Assembly: GCA_037013685.1 (NCBI GenBank)
Contig: CM072897.1
Coordinates: forward strand, 16,476,643 to 16,540,642
From: Acridotheres tristis
Taxonomy: Eukaryota; Chordata; Aves; Passeriformes; Sturnidae
Reading direction: 5' to 3'
DNA length: 64,000 bases
The position numbers were made by a program, and so were the translations under genes. Shown here piece by piece: positions 62,651 through 64,000 of the stretch (within the stretch, counting starts at the first letter, position 1; the number at the start of each line of letters is the position of its first letter). The notes under the pieces are model-generated. The model saw only the letters and a list, made by a program, of their open reading frames with translations, made no database searches and was not told where the DNA came from.

Positions 62651-64000
62651 GCTTTTCACTTGCATCGCAGCACCTGGTTGAAATTCATCACTCAAGATTG
62701 TCTGAAAACATTCTGTTACCCTCTCACCCCGAGATCATACAAACAGGATTTAATTCTTGTTCTTATGCTGGACATCCCATTAGGGACTAGACAAGAGACT
62801 CTCTTTGTCCCTTAACTTCCTCAGGCAGCACTTCAAGAAAATGCACCAGCTGAAGGAAAAGAACTGGCAGGGAACAGGAAAAGAAAATTCCCAAGTCAGA
62901 GAGCAAAGCTCAGGTAGAGTCAACAGCAGCTGCAGAGGATGCAGCTATGACTTGAAAAACAAAGCCAGAAGGAGACATGGGGAAGTGGAATGGAACACTA
63001 CAGGCAAGCCCAGGACAAGCACTGGAAACCTATTAATCCCAAATATCCATTTTCATTTAAACAAGAAATGGAACTCCTCTCTCATGTCCTCTTCCTCCCA
63101 GTGGTAAAGGTCATTCACCACTCCAGCTGGAGGTCATCCACCAGTTCAAATTCAGCTAGCAACCCAAACTGCAAAGTTGTGCATTTCAAAATAAAAACAA
63201 CTGCTTCTTCAGCCTATTTTAAATAGGAAGTTTCTTCATTGAATCTAACCACATATAAAGTGAAAAAATGAAATATCTACTGTTTACAATTCAAGCCAGA
63301 AAGTTTACCAAAAACATGAGGAAGTGTATAAGGGAATGAAGCAGAACTCTGGAGTCAGAAAAGTCTTCACAACTGTTTTAAGCTCCAATTCACCTAAAAG
63401 CAGCCCCATGATACTGTGTGAACATGCACCATGTAGACTAAAGTGACATCTATTTTCAAGTATGAATTAAGAGGCTGTACACACACAACTGTTCCTAAAT
63501 GTCAGAAAACAAGATGGAAAAATTGCTGAGCTTTACAAAGCTCTTCTGCAGTACCTTCATTCTCCCAACTGTTTTCATACAGTGTCAGTGACACGAGGCA
63601 AACCAAGAGCACATCACGCACTTGAGAAGCAACAGAACTAAATCACAGTACAAATACTTGCATATAAAAATTTATTGTCTTTTTTTAAAAAACATCAACT
63701 TGATATACGTACAACCTGGACAGCTAATTGATTTCTTGTTTGAGCAGAGCTTTCTAGAAAACAGGTGATAGCACAGAATTAAAGGCTGTACCACATTGTT
63801 TCCCATGTAGCAAAGTGGATGAATAGCCACGTGCATACAACAATAATAAAACCATGAGTGCAATGCTTTCTACAAGTTCTGTGTTTGGCAGCTTACTTTC
63901 AAATGTCTAAAGCTTTCTAACTTTGGTGAGCTCATAGGTACAAGAGTTAAGGTAAGAGTGCATTTATACAATATAACAGCCCTTAAGTGTAGAGTTTAAA
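62651..64000. other. Unique noncoding DNA to window end
   Basis: Frames of 63-100 codons (62805-63107 and 62990-63226 plus, 63672-63863 minus) have no recognisable domain. No repeat, RNA gene or regulatory cluster stands out before the window ends. Confidence 0.55.

Noticed and set aside
1..64000. Endogenous retrovirus or other viral insertion
   Set aside because: No primer-binding site, paired LTRs, or viral polymerase or capsid-like frame was recognised on either strand.
1..64000. tRNA, 5S, U6, 7SK or CRISPR arrays
   Set aside because: I looked for characteristic internal promoter or leader words and regularly spaced repeats and saw none. A covariance-model search would be needed to be certain.

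Overview
This looks like nuclear DNA of a sauropsid vertebrate, most likely a bird and perhaps a songbird. The sequence is AT-rich and CpG-poor, with no operons or dense coding. The one clear mobile element, at about 45.68-46.30 kb, is a CR1 LINE fragment of the avian type: a degenerate ORF2 carboxy terminus followed by the octamer-like ATTCTGTGATTCT tail. A second short CR1 tail lies at about 39.4 kb, and a third, badly decayed one may lie at about 61.4-61.5 kb. The species call is inference from these elements and base composition.

I find no protein-coding gene that I can support. Open frames of 60-220 codons occur on both strands, but they have no recognisable domains, often overlap in several frames, and the longest ones are explained by repeats. 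The 220-codon frame reads antisense through the CR1. The 125-189-codon frames at 1.74-2.31 kb read through a 19-bp minisatellite. I also see no tRNA, rRNA, snRNA, CRISPR array or complete LTR element. The window is best read as intergenic or deep intronic DNA.

Layout: 0-2.1 kb, unique DNA ending in the 19-bp minisatellite. 2.1-15.5 kb, unique DNA with a CArG box (7.64 kb) and a candidate conserved noncoding block (10.26-10.48 kb). 15.5-27.5 kb, GA-rich, CT and AT/GT simple repeats and a 21-bp duplication. 27.5-39.4 kb, unique DNA with a possible 84-bp symmetric exon on the minus strand (33.65-33.73 kb), a duplicated homeodomain-type motif (32.16-32.21 kb), a C/A-only tract (35.4-35.5 kb) and a candidate regulatory block (36.7-37.15 kb). 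39.4-46.3 kb, CR1 tail, a palindrome next to three 16-bp-spaced AT repeats (44.2 kb) and the main CR1. 46.3-64 kb, unique DNA with candidate noncoding blocks at 49.1-49.5 and 54.8-55.3 kb, a probable old CR1 relic, and a second C/A-rich tract at 62.6 kb.

The most checkable leads are the possible cassette exon, a consensus splice donor arising inside the CR1 at the position of a stop codon, and the motif-dense noncoding blocks. Conservation claims are inference from composition and motif content; no alignment could be run.
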